A DNA stretch of 64,000 bases. It comes from Roseibium aestuarii (GTDB lineage: Bacteria > Pseudomonadota > Alphaproteobacteria > Rhizobiales > Stappiaceae). The stretch covers positions 1-64,000 of the forward strand of contig NZ_VORA01000001.1 of the NCBI RefSeq assembly GCF_008477545.1, written 5' to 3'. The notes under the pieces were generated by a model, which saw nothing but the letters and a program-made list of their open reading frames with translations, was not told the DNA's origin and made no database searches. A program made the position numbers and the translations under genes. Below are positions 48,021 through 55,975 of the stretch, piece after piece (the stretch's first letter is position 1; every line of letters starts with the position of its first letter).

Positions 48021-48800
48021 TTACGCCTCGGCCTGCTTCTTCTTGCCCGGCCGCAGCACATGCATGTGGTCGGCGTCGTAGAGCGCGCTGTCGCGGAAGT
48101 CCTGTCCGGCGGCCAGCGCCCGCCCGACGAAGATCAGCGCCGTGCGGGTGATCTTCGCCTTGCGCACCTTCTCGGCAATGTCTGTGAGCGTTCCGTGGAT
48201 GAAGGCCTGATCCGGCCAGCCGACCCGGTAGGCCACGATCACCGGGCAATCGTCGCCATAAAGCGGAGCGAGCTTGCGCTCGATCTCCCGCAGGTTGCGG
48301 ATCGACAGGTGAATGGCAAGCGTCGCGCCGCTCTTGCCCAGGGTTTCCAGATCCTCGTTGTTCGGCATGGCCGAACTCTGCATGGTCGTGCGGGTGACGA
48401 TGATCGTCTGCGCCACTTCCGGAATGGTCAGTTCCGTCTTCAGCGCGGCAGCCGCCGCCGCGAAGGCGGGCACGCCGGGCACGACTTCATAGGGAATGCC
48501 CAGCCGGTCGAGCCGGCGCATCTGCTCCGCCGTCGCCCCATAGATCGACGGATCGCCCGAATGGACGCGCGCAACGTCCTGTCCCCTGGCATGGGCCGTC
48601 TCGATCTCGGCGATGATCTGGTCCAGATGCAGCGGGGCCGTGTCGATGACGGTCGCGTCCGCCGGGGCGGCGGCCACGATCTGCTCCGGCACCAGCGAGC
48701 CCGCATAGAGGCAGACCGGGCAGGACTGGATCAGCTTGAGGCCGCGCACGGTGATCAGGTCCGGATCGCCGGGGCCGGCGCCAATGAAATAGACGGTCAT
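48021..48800 (-). CDS. cobM: Precorrin-4 C11-methyltransferase
   Basis: 259 residues, tetrapyrrole methylase of the CobM/CbiF group (VYFIGAGPGDPDLITVRG, ARVHSGDPSIYGATAEQM, VPGVPAFAAAAAAL). It methylates C11 with SAM. ATGA overlap with the cbiG-cobJ gene. Last gene of the minus-strand cob operon. Confidence 0.95.
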   Translation of the reverse strand: MTVYFIGAGPGDPDLITVRGLKLIQSCPVCLYAGSLVPEQIVAAAPADATVIDTAPLHLDQIIAEIETAHARGQDVARVHSGDPSIYGATAEQMRRLDRLGIPYEVVPGVPAFAAAAAALKTELTIPEVAQTIIVTRTTMQSSAMPNNEDLETLGKSGATLAIHLSIRNLREIERKLAPLYGDDCPVIVAYRVGWPDQAFIHGTLTDIAEKVRKAKITRTALIFVGRALAAGQDFRDSALYDADHMHVLRPGKKKQAEA

Positions 48801-50629
48801 GCGGGTTCTCCGGCAGGGGCATCGATGCGCTTGGCATAGCCGCGCGGCGTGAAGACATAGGGCCGCCCGTCGCCACGGGTGCCTAGGCGGGAATTGGACG
48901 AGCCGACGAGAACGGTGGTCAGCATGTCCACCTCGTCCACGGTCAGGGCTTGCAACGTCGTCACGCGCACCACCTCCTCCGGCCGGCCGAGATTGACCCC
49001 CAGCACCACAGGCGTATCAGCCGGGCGGTGGCGCAGCAGGATCTCGCGGGCCGCAGCCAGCTGGGTGCGCCGGCGCTTCGACACCGGATTGTAGAAGGCA
49101 ATGACGAAGTCGCCTTCGGCGGCGGCCTTCAGCCGCTTCTCGATCGCCTCCCAGGGGGTCAGCAGATCGGAGAGGGAAATGGCGCAGAAGTCATGGCCGA
49201 GCGGTGCGCCGATCCGGGCGGACGCCGCCTGAAGCGCGGAAATCCCGGGCGCATTGACAATCTCCACGCGCTTTGCCGCGTCGGAAACGCCGCCGTGGTC
49301 CGCATCCCGGTCGATCAGCTCATAGACCAGCGCGCCCATGGCGTAGATGCCCGCGTCGCCGGAACAGACCAGCGCGACCGTGTTGCCTTCGCCCGCCTTC
49401 TCCAGGGCAAAGCGCACCCGTTCCTGCTCCTCGCCGAGGGGGAAGTTGTGGTGCGTCTTGCCGCGAATATGGCCCTTCACCAGATCCAGATAGAGCGAAT
49501 AGCCCACCACGTCGTCGGCCTCCGCCAGCAGGCGGGTGGCTTCCGGGGTGCGCCAGTCGTCCTGGCCGGGGCCGAGGCTGACGACCGAGAGCTTGCCCCG
49601 CGCCCGCCCGATCCGGGTGGCGTCGACTGGGGCAGGGGCTCGGGCAATGGCGACCGTCGCATTGGCGGTCTTGCGCTTCGGCAGCACCAGGGCGCCGGCC
49701 TCGCCGACACTGGCCAGCGCCGCGCCTTCGCTCACCCCGTGACAGCCGACCTCGGCAAAGACGACCTCCGATGGGGTGGCCAGACGCGGGCTCTCCTGCT
49801 CCAGCCGCGCGGCGGTGAAGACGCGGAAGGGAACGTCCAGATGGGCGGCAAGGGCGGCCATGGCCGGTTCGTCGGCCTTGAGGTCGAGGCTGGCCACGCA
49901 GGCCACCGCACCGGGGGCCACATTCGCCTCGCGCAGGGCGTCATGCACCAGCGCGATCAGCTCGTCTTCTGCGCAACCCCGGGCACAGCCCACGCCGATC
50001 ACGTGGGTCTGCGGGTGGAAGACGAGTTCTGTCGGTGATCCGCTCTCCGGTGCCTCGGTGATGGTGAGCTGCAGGTCGGCGTTGCCGCTGACGGGCAGGC
50101 GCGCACGGGTGAGCCAGGGTGCCTCTCCCGTCACGGCGATGGACGCTCCGGAAAGGAGTTCCGCCATTACCGGCTTGGCATCTTCCGGGTTCGCCAGGCG
50201 CCAGCCGGCGGGCGGCTGGTCCAGCGCGATGCCGAGCGCCGTGTCGCCGGCCGTTGTCACCGCCGCATGGCCGTCGAGCACCCGCGCCAGCGCCCGGGCC
50301 AGATCGTTGCCGCCGTGATGTCCGCCGATCAGCGGCACCACGCTGGCGCCATCTTCCGAGATGGCCAGCACCGGCGGCTCCCTGCGCTTGTCGGCCAGAA
50401 GCGGACCCAGCGCCCGGATCAGGATACCGCTGGCGCAGATGCCGAGGATCGGATGACCGGCCCGGAAGAGCTGCTGCAGGTGGGTGATCGTTTCGTTGAA
50501 CAGCGTATCGGCGTCACGGATGCGCCCCGCCAGCCCATGCAGCACGGCGCCAGGGACGCTGGCCTCCAGCTTGCGGGCGGTGGCCAGTCCGGCCTCGTTC
50601 AGAACGACGATGATGGGGGAAGCATCCAC
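48797..50629 (-). CDS. cobJ: CbiG-CobJ fusion protein
   Basis: 610 residues. N-terminal CbiG (hydrolase that opens the ring-A lactone): GICASGILIRALGPLL, IGGHHGGNDLA, TTAGDTALGIAL (~45-135), a middle part, and a CbiG-C/CobE domain (~210-335; GVGCARGCAEDEL, SLDLKADEPAMAALA). From ~365 a CobJ/CbiH C17-methyltransferase (VVSLGPGQDDWRTPEA, VCSGDAGIYAMG, VVLGVNLGRPEE). The start is a GTG at 50629 with GGGAGA upstream, overlapping the end of cobI by 31 bases. Confidence 0.93.
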   Translation of the reverse strand: MDASPIIVVLNEAGLATARKLEASVPGAVLHGLAGRIRDADTLFNETITHLQQLFRAGHPILGICASGILIRALGPLLADKRREPPVLAISEDGASVVPLIGGHHGGNDLARALARVLDGHAAVTTAGDTALGIALDQPPAGWRLANPEDAKPVMAELLSGASIAVTGEAPWLTRARLPVSGNADLQLTITEAPESGSPTELVFHPQTHVIGVGCARGCAEDELIALVHDALREANVAPGAVACVASLDLKADEPAMAALAAHLDVPFRVFTAARLEQESPRLATPSEVVFAEVGCHGVSEGAALASVGEAGALVLPKRKTANATVAIARAPAPVDATRIGRARGKLSVVSLGPGQDDWRTPEATRLLAEADDVVGYSLYLDLVKGHIRGKTHHNFPLGEEQERVRFALEKAGEGNTVALVCSGDAGIYAMGALVYELIDRDADHGGVSDAAKRVEIVNAPGISALQAASARIGAPLGHDFCAISLSDLLTPWEAIEKRLKAAAEGDFVIAFYNPVSKRRRTQLAAAREILLRHRPADTPVVLGVNLGRPEEVVRVTTLQALTVDEVDMLTTVLVGSSNSRLGTRGDGRPYVFTPRGYAKRIDAPAGEPA

Positions 50630-51324
50630 GCTTCGTCTCCCTTGTAGATCAGGATCATGGAAAAATAGGGGGCGCTGTCGCCGTCCAGGTCGGCAAGCGG
50701 CAGGGCGCGGGCATGGGGCTGGCTGGCGCGTTCCACATAGCCCGCCCGGTCCAGCATGCCCATGTCCGACAGCAGGGCCTTGAGCCGGGGCAGGTGACGG
50801 CCGACCTTCATCAGCGCGATGGACTGGGCGGCCTCGATGCGGGCGCGCAGCTCGTCATCGGGCAGGGGGCCGGGCAGCACGGTCAGCACGTCGTTGCGTG
50901 CCGTGAGCGGCCGCTTGAGTGCTGCCGCGCAGGCCGTCAGCGACGTCACGCCGGGCACAATCTCGCAGGGAAACCGCTCGGACAGCCGCTCGAACACATA
51001 CATGAAGGAGCCGTAGAAGAAGGGGTCGCCCTCGCAGAGCACGACCACATCCTCGCCCGCAGACAGGGCTTCGGCGATGGTCTCGCTCGCCGCGTCATAG
51101 ATCGCCTGGGCAGGCGCCCGCTCAACCCGCATGGGCATGACCATGGGGATCTCGCGCAGATCCGGCGCGAGCAGGTGGGCGGCGATGGAGCGCGCCAGGC
51201 TCTCGCCCGTGTCCGGCGCCGGATAGGCCACGACCCGCGCGGTCGAGATCAGCCGATGCGCCTTCACGGTCATCAGCTCCGGATCGCCGGGGCCAAGCCC
51301 GACGCCATAGAGGGTCCCGGTCAT
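50599..51324 (-). CDS. cobI: Precorrin-2 C20-methyltransferase
   Basis: 241 residues of the CobI/CbiL family: LYGVGLGPGDPELMTVKA, VVLCEGDPFFYGSFMYVFERL, IVPGVTSLTACAAAL. It adds the C20 methyl group. The ATG at 51324 overlaps cobL by four bases. The frame is open upstream through a three-fold 24-bp repeat and would add an Ala/Arg-rich N-terminus if an earlier start were used. Confidence 0.95.
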   Translation of the reverse strand: MTGTLYGVGLGPGDPELMTVKAHRLISTARVVAYPAPDTGESLARSIAAHLLAPDLREIPMVMPMRVERAPAQAIYDAASETIAEALSAGEDVVVLCEGDPFFYGSFMYVFERLSERFPCEIVPGVTSLTACAAALKRPLTARNDVLTVLPGPLPDDELRARIEAAQSIALMKVGRHLPRLKALLSDMGMLDRAGYVERASQPHARALPLADLDGDSAPYFSMILIYKGDEAWMLPPSSSF

Positions 51325-52607
51325 GCAGATACCTCGTGCGGCTGCGAGTGCTGCGCCCCTCGCGGCGGCGAGAAGTGCCCCCCTCGCGGCAGCGAAAACT
51401 GCCATTGCGTGACGGGCATCATCGGCCGCCAGCCGGTCAGCCCGCCCACCTTGTCGGCGCGCTGCACCGAGAGCCGGATCAACTCGCCGCCGTGGCGTTC
51501 ATGCGCCCCGAGCAGAACGGCTTCCCCTTCCAGGGTCACCGCATTGGCGACCAGCCGGCCACCGGGTTTCAGGCGTGCCAGACAGGCTTCCACGATCCCG
51601 GGCGCGGTCAGGCCGCCGCCAATGAAGATGGCATCCGGGTCGGGAAGGTCTTGCAATCCTTCGGGGGCGGCCGTGTCCCGCAGGTCGAGGCCGGGAACGC
51701 CGAGGGCCAGCGCATTTTCGCGGGCCATCAGGCGCCGTTCGGCGTGAGGGTCGAGGCCGATGGCGCGGGTGCTGTCGCCGGCGCGCATCCACTCGATGGC
51801 GATGGATCCGCAGCCGGATCCCACGTCCCACAGCAAGTCGCCGGGCAGGGGGGCAAGGGCGGCCAGGGTGACGGCGCGCACCTCGCGCTTGGTCATCTTG
51901 CCGTCATGGCGGAAGGCGGTGTCGGGCAGTCCGGGCACGCGGGCAAAGACCGCCGCATCCCCTTGCGCGATCAGCTCCAGCGCCACGGTGTTGAATTCCG
52001 CCGAGGGCTGATCCCAGCTTTCGGCAAGGCCCGAGCCGATGCGCTCCTCTGCCCCGCCCATGTGATTGAGCACGGTCAGTCGCGAGGCACCGAACCCGGT
52101 CTGCGTCAGGATGTGGGCCACCTGCGCCGGGGTGTCGCCATTGCTGGTCAGCGTCAGGATCCGGCGGCCGGGCTGGAGAAAGCCGTTGAGCATCTCCACC
52201 GGGCGGCCATGCAGGGACAGGCAGGTGACCTCCTGCAGGGGCCAGTGCAGCCGCGCGGCCGCCAGCTGAAAGGCGGAAGGGCTTGGCAGGACGAGCATGT
52301 CGGCGGGGTCGAGATGGGCGGCCAGCGCCGATCCGATGCCGTACCACTGCGGATCGCCTGTGGCGAGGATCGCGACCGGCGTGCCCTTCAACGCGGCAAG
52401 CGCGTCATAGACGCCAGCGAAGGGCGACGGCCACACCCGGCGCTCCGCCGATGTCGGGGCGTCACAAAGCGCCAGATGCCGTGCGCCGCCATAGACGACA
52501 TGGGCACGGGCCAGGGCTTCGCGGCCCGCTGCCGAGACCGAGCCGTCCTCGCCGATGCCGATCAGGGTCAGCCAGGGGGCCGAGGGCGCGGAAGGAGTGC
52601 TCGTCAT
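51321..52607 (-). CDS. cobL: Precorrin-6Y methyltransferase/decarboxylase (CbiE-CbiT fusion)
   Basis: 428 residues: N-terminal CbiE methylase domain (LTLIGIGEDGSVSAAGREAL, ATGDPQWYGIGSAL) and C-terminal CbiT SAM-binding domain (LLWDVGSGCGSIAIEWM, IFIGGGLTAPGIVEACL). It methylates C5 and C15 and decarboxylates the C12 acetate. The last ~25 residues are encoded by an imperfect 8-residue tandem repeat, not part of the family. Overlaps the 102-aa ORF by four bases. Confidence 0.95.
   Translation of the reverse strand: MTSTPSAPSAPWLTLIGIGEDGSVSAAGREALARAHVVYGGARHLALCDAPTSAERRVWPSPFAGVYDALAALKGTPVAILATGDPQWYGIGSALAAHLDPADMLVLPSPSAFQLAAARLHWPLQEVTCLSLHGRPVEMLNGFLQPGRRILTLTSNGDTPAQVAHILTQTGFGASRLTVLNHMGGAEERIGSGLAESWDQPSAEFNTVALELIAQGDAAVFARVPGLPDTAFRHDGKMTKREVRAVTLAALAPLPGDLLWDVGSGCGSIAIEWMRAGDSTRAIGLDPHAERRLMARENALALGVPGLDLRDTAAPEGLQDLPDPDAIFIGGGLTAPGIVEACLARLKPGGRLVANAVTLEGEAVLLGAHERHGGELIRLSVQRADKVGGLTGWRPMMPVTQWQFSLPRGGHFSPPRGAQHSQPHEVSA
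51331..51405 (-). repeat. Three-copy ~24-bp tandem repeat at the cobL/cobI junction
   Basis: On the minus strand three imperfect units occur in a row, each with a CGCxGCCGCGAGG-like core. In the CobL frame they give QFSLPRGG, HFSPPRGA, QHSQPHEV; in the CobI frame they give Ala-Ala-Ala-Arg-Gly repeats. Confidence 0.8.
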
Positions 52608-52912
52608 CGCTTCTTGCCTCCCGGTCCGAGGCTCGACGGCTTCGGTGCCGCCTTGCGGGTGGGAGACGTCGCCGCAGCCTTGCCACTCGACAGGCTGAAG
52701 GGCTTCACGGGGATCGCATCCAGGCTCTCCACCTGCGGTTCTTGCACACCCGACGCCTGCCGGGTGCCGCGCGCCTTGCGCGGTGTGCCATCCGCGTCAC
52801 GGGGAATGTCGGCCCCCGCGCCGCCGTGGGAGAAGAAACCGATGGCGCGCCGGCCTTCCGGCTTGCGCAGACCGGACCGCAAGCCCTTCCTGTCGGGCGT
52901 GTCATCGCTCAT
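52604..52912 (-). CDS. Unknown 102-residue protein inside the cob operon
   Basis: 102 residues, basic, Pro/Gly/Lys-rich and probably disordered: KGLRSGLRKPEGRRAIGFFS near the start, IPVKPFSLSSGKAA near the end. It has no Cys, no membrane segment and no family I recognise. ATGA overlaps with both cobH upstream and cobL downstream make it very likely translated. The RKGLRSGLRKPEGRRAIGFF stretch looks like a conserved core. Function unknown. Confidence 0.7.
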   Translation of the reverse strand: MSDDTPDRKGLRSGLRKPEGRRAIGFFSHGGAGADIPRDADGTPRKARGTRQASGVQEPQVESLDAIPVKPFSLSSGKAAATSPTRKAAPKPSSLGPGGKKR

Positions 52913-53604
52913 GCAAGGGTCTCCTCGATCAGGCCTGCGGCCAGACCATTGACGGCTGCTGCGGCCAGAGCCGAGCCGCCACGGCGGCCGCTCAGGGTGA
53001 GAAACGCCAGGTCGAACGGGTTTTCGGCGAGTGCGGCCTTGCTTTCCGCAGCGCCGACGAAGCCGACGGGCAACCCCAGGATCACGGCGGGCTTCGGTGC
53101 ACCTTCCGCGATCCGCTCCAGCAGGTGGAAGAGGGCGGTGGGGGCGTTGCCGATGGCGACCACCGCACCGTCCATCCCCTCGAGCCAGAGATCGACTGCC
53201 GCCGCCGACCGGGTGGTGCCGAGCGCAAGCGCATGGCCGGGCACCCGGTCGTCGTTCAGGGTGCAGATCACCTGATCCGGCTTGGGCAGATAGCGGCGGA
53301 TGATGCCGTGCCTGACCATTTCCACGTCGCAGAAGACCGGAGCGCCGGCGGCAATGGCTTCCCGGCCCCGGGCGACCGCCTGCGGCGACCAGACCAGATC
53401 GGTCATGAGATCCGTCATGCCGCAGGCATGGATCAGCCGCACGGCCACCGGCGCCAGATCGTCCGGCAGGCCCGCCAGCGCAACCTCGTCCCGGATCGTG
53501 GCAAAGGACTGCCGGTAGATCGCCGTGGGATCCCGCTCGTAGTCGTAGGCCCGATCGGGGGCCGATGAGGGCAGGGACGCCGGATGCGGGTGCATCGGGG
53601 TCAT
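52909..53604 (-). CDS. cobH: Precorrin-8X methylmutase
   Basis: 231 residues of the CobH/CbiC family: YERDPTAIYRQSFATIR, catalytic His in RLIHACGMTDL, GAPVFCDVEMV, GNAPTALFHLLE, GLPVGFVGAAESK. It shifts the methyl group from C11 to C12. Overlaps cbiX and the 102-aa ORF by four bases each. Confidence 0.96.
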   Translation of the reverse strand: MTPMHPHPASLPSSAPDRAYDYERDPTAIYRQSFATIRDEVALAGLPDDLAPVAVRLIHACGMTDLMTDLVWSPQAVARGREAIAAGAPVFCDVEMVRHGIIRRYLPKPDQVICTLNDDRVPGHALALGTTRSAAAVDLWLEGMDGAVVAIGNAPTALFHLLERIAEGAPKPAVILGLPVGFVGAAESKAALAENPFDLAFLTLSGRRGGSALAAAAVNGLAAGLIEETLA

Positions 53605-54800
53605 GACTTCGGATTGTTCATCGAGCGGGGCCCAAGCGGGTGATCCGCATGGGGGTAGGGATGATGATGGTGACCATGATCATGAGAGTGGCCATGGCCA
53701 TGGTCATGGGAATGCGCATGGTCGTGCTCATGCCCGTGCCCGTGGCTGTGACCGTGGGAATGGTCATGCCCGTGGGTGTGATCATGATTGTGATGATGCC
53801 CGTGGTCATGCCCGTGATGATGATCATGACCGTGGTCATGGGAATGGTGGTGATGTCCGCCCTTGCGCACCTGTTCTTCGCAGGCGCCCGTGCAGAACTC
53901 CTCGCAGAGACGGCATTCGGCTTCCGCGCCCAGACCTTCCACGTGATGGTGATGGCTTTCCTGCGCCAGACCAACTTCCGCCTCGAAGCCCAGCACCTGT
54001 TCCCGGTACTTGCACATCTGGCAGTTCATTACGTTGGCGCCCTGCAGGATCTCCTGCACCCGGTCGGCCATCGTGTCGATCACCTGCGGGTGGTCGTTGA
54101 GATAGCCGGCCTTCAGGAACTCGATCTCCGGATGCCGTTCGGCCACCTCGTCGGTCGCCGAATAGATCCGCTGCACCAGAACGCCGGTGAAGAGGAAATA
54201 GGGGAAGACGATAATGCGCTTGTAGCCAAGCCGTGCCGCATGCTCCAGGCCGGGAGTGACGAGCGGGAAGGTGACGCCGGAATAGCAGGTTTCCGCCCAG
54301 CCGAAGCCCATGCCTTCCCACAGGAGACGCATGATCTTGGTGACGTTGGAATTGGCATCCGGATCGGACGCGCCGCGTCCCACCACCATCAGCAGCGTGT
54401 CGTGCGGATCGACCCGGGTCGGCGCACTCTCGATGGCCTCGCGGATCCGGTCGGCCGCCGCGCGCACCATGCGCGTGTCCACCGCCAGTTCCCGGCCATA
54501 GGTGATCTTCATCTCCGGGTGCTTGGCCTGATAGGTGTTCAGCACGCTGGGAATGTCGTTCTTCGCGTGGCCGGCGGCAAACAGCATGCCCGGCACCGCG
54601 AGCACATGGGTGCAGCCCTGTTCGCGCAGCTTGTTCAGCCCGTCGTGGATCACCGGATTGGCGAATTCCAGATAGCCATATTCCACCGGCCAGTCGGGAA
54701 AGCGGGCCTTCAGCCCCTCCGCCAGCTTGGCAAACTGACCGACGGCACCGCGATTGCGCGAGCCGTGACCGCAGATCATGAGACCGAGTTTCTCAGCCAT
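53601..54800 (-). CDS. cbiX: Sirohydrochlorin cobaltochelatase CbiX with His-rich tail
   Basis: 399 residues. Two chelatase halves (MICGHGSRNRGAVGQFA; VVGRGASDPDANSNVTKI, FPYFLFTGVL) are followed by a Cys region (NCQMCKYRE; CRLCEEFCTGACEE) that could hold an Fe-S cluster, and a C-terminal ~75-residue stretch made mostly of His, Asp and Gly (HHHHSHDHGHDHHH and similar). It inserts cobalt in the cobalt-early pathway; the tail probably stores or delivers the metal. The ATG at 54800 has GGAGG upstream and a TGATG junction with the previous gene. Confidence 0.95.
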   Translation of the reverse strand: MAEKLGLMICGHGSRNRGAVGQFAKLAEGLKARFPDWPVEYGYLEFANPVIHDGLNKLREQGCTHVLAVPGMLFAAGHAKNDIPSVLNTYQAKHPEMKITYGRELAVDTRMVRAAADRIREAIESAPTRVDPHDTLLMVVGRGASDPDANSNVTKIMRLLWEGMGFGWAETCYSGVTFPLVTPGLEHAARLGYKRIIVFPYFLFTGVLVQRIYSATDEVAERHPEIEFLKAGYLNDHPQVIDTMADRVQEILQGANVMNCQMCKYREQVLGFEAEVGLAQESHHHHVEGLGAEAECRLCEEFCTGACEEQVRKGGHHHHSHDHGHDHHHGHDHGHHHNHDHTHGHDHSHGHSHGHGHEHDHAHSHDHGHGHSHDHGHHHHPYPHADHPLGPRSMNNPKS

Positions 54801-55072
54801 CATGCAGCCTCCGCTTCGCCGGCATCCGGCGCCCGGTCCGCGTCTGCCGCCTTGGCTTCGGCCTTTGCCTTGCGCTTGCCCTTCAGCACGCCGAGACCCG
54901 CAAGCACCACGGCGCCGGCCAGTGCGGCGACCCCGGCCCAATGGGAATGGCCGGCGACCTCGCCCAGATGGCCAAGATGCGCATGGGCGGCCGTGGGAAG
55001 CATGCTCAGCAGGCCAAGCGAAAGGCCGAGGCCGACGGCATTCTTCGGCCGATGGAGGATGGGCAGGCCCAT
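54800..55072 (-). CDS. Small DUF6732-like membrane protein
   Basis: 90 residues: signal-like segment (LGLSLGLLSMLPTAAHAHLGH), a His-rich loop HLGHLGEVAGHSHW, one membrane helix (AGVAALAGAVVLAGLGVL) and a charged Lys/Glu tail. It resembles the small DUF6732 proteins found beside cobalt/cobalamin genes. The three His pairs at the periplasmic face suggest metal contact. The ATG at 55072 (GGGAGAA upstream) is preferred to a GTG at 55090. First gene of the minus-strand cob operon. Confidence 0.7.
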   Translation of the reverse strand: MGLPILHRPKNAVGLGLSLGLLSMLPTAAHAHLGHLGEVAGHSHWAGVAALAGAVVLAGLGVLKGKRKAKAEAKAADADRAPDAGEAEAA

Positions 55073-55149
55073 GATGTCGTTCTCCCTCACGAGGATCGTG
55101 TTCCGGTGTGTCCGGCGGATGGCGGCGGCGATCTTGGGGAGAAAGCGGA

Positions 55150-55275
55150 TGCAGGACGAACCCCCGCAGACGGGTGTCGCAGGGTTCCTGTCATGCAGAC
55201 AGCTCCGGACTGGGTCCCCGACATGGGTCGACCGCCACCGGAATCGCTTTCAGCCCGTTGCCGGGCGCCGTCCAG
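55150..55275 (-). promoter_or_regulatory. Cobalamin-riboswitch-like leader elements (divergent)
   Basis: On the minus strand, 80 to 200 bases before the cob operon, GGGCTGAAAGCGATTCCGGTGG (55235-55256) resembles the P2-P3 part of alphaproteobacterial cobalamin riboswitches, and GACAGGAACCCTGCGAC (55176-55192) resembles the B12 box. Only 42 bases separate them and no GCAACTG core is visible, so it is not a canonical riboswitch; it may be a shortened or decayed one, or chance. Confidence 0.3.
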
Positions 55276-55517
55276 ATTTGCGCCTAAGCTAGGCGAGCTG
55301 TGCAGTGCAATCAACCGGGAAGCGCGACAATTTCAGGGACTTCGACGAATGGACCGCGCATGGCGTCCGGATCGCGACAGCTTGCACCTCCTTTGCAGCC
55401 TGCCCCCTTGGCGCAGCGCGCCAAACCGGCTCAATTGGGAGACGGACACCCCGGCAGACGGACACGGGGGCGCGAAAGAACGGTCAGGGATCTGGCCGGA
55501 TGACACGGGAGGACGAC

Positions 55518-55925
55518 ATGGCAACGGTCAGACTGGTCACGGACGACGAGGCATGCGACGAGGTGCGGGCGGTCTTTGCCGACATCCGCGCGACACGGGG
55601 AACCGATTTCATCAACAACTTCTGGCGCGCCCTGGCCGTGGACCCGAAACGGCTGAAATCCACCTGGGAAGAGGTCAAGGACGTGATGGTCGCACCCGGC
55701 GAGCTTGATCCCCTGACCCGCGAATTGATCTATATCGCGGTCTCGGTCGCCAACAGCTGCTCCTATTGCGTCCATTCCCACACGGCGAGTGCCCGGGCCA
55801 AGGGCATGACCGAGGGCCAGTATGGCGAGCTGCTGGGCATCGTCGGCCTCGCCGCCAAGACAAACCATATCGTCACGGCCCTTCAGGTGCCCGTCGATCC
55901 GGAGTTCGACCTCGCCCGAGGCTGA
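55518..55925 (+). CDS. AhpD-like carboxymuconolactone decarboxylase family protein
   Basis: 135 residues, all-helical CMD/AhpD fold with the redox-type motif NSCSYCVHSH (Cys81, Cys84, His88). Such proteins reduce peroxide-related partners or act on lactones. The ATG at 55518 has GGGAGG upstream. Bases 55276-55500 before it carry no other gene. Its link to the neighbouring permease is not clear. Confidence 0.88.
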   Translation: MATVRLVTDDEACDEVRAVFADIRATRGTDFINNFWRALAVDPKRLKSTWEEVKDVMVAPGELDPLTRELIYIAVSVANSCSYCVHSHTASARAKGMTEGQYGELLGIVGLAAKTNHIVTALQVPVDPEFDLARG

Positions 55926-55975
55926 ATGGCCGACGACAGGGGGCCGGGCCCCCTGCAACAGACCGTCGAGACGTC

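Noticed and set aside
53640-55292. 550-aa plus-strand ORF with Met/Val-rich start
   Set aside because: It is the antisense of the His-rich part of cbiX; low complexity keeps the frame open.
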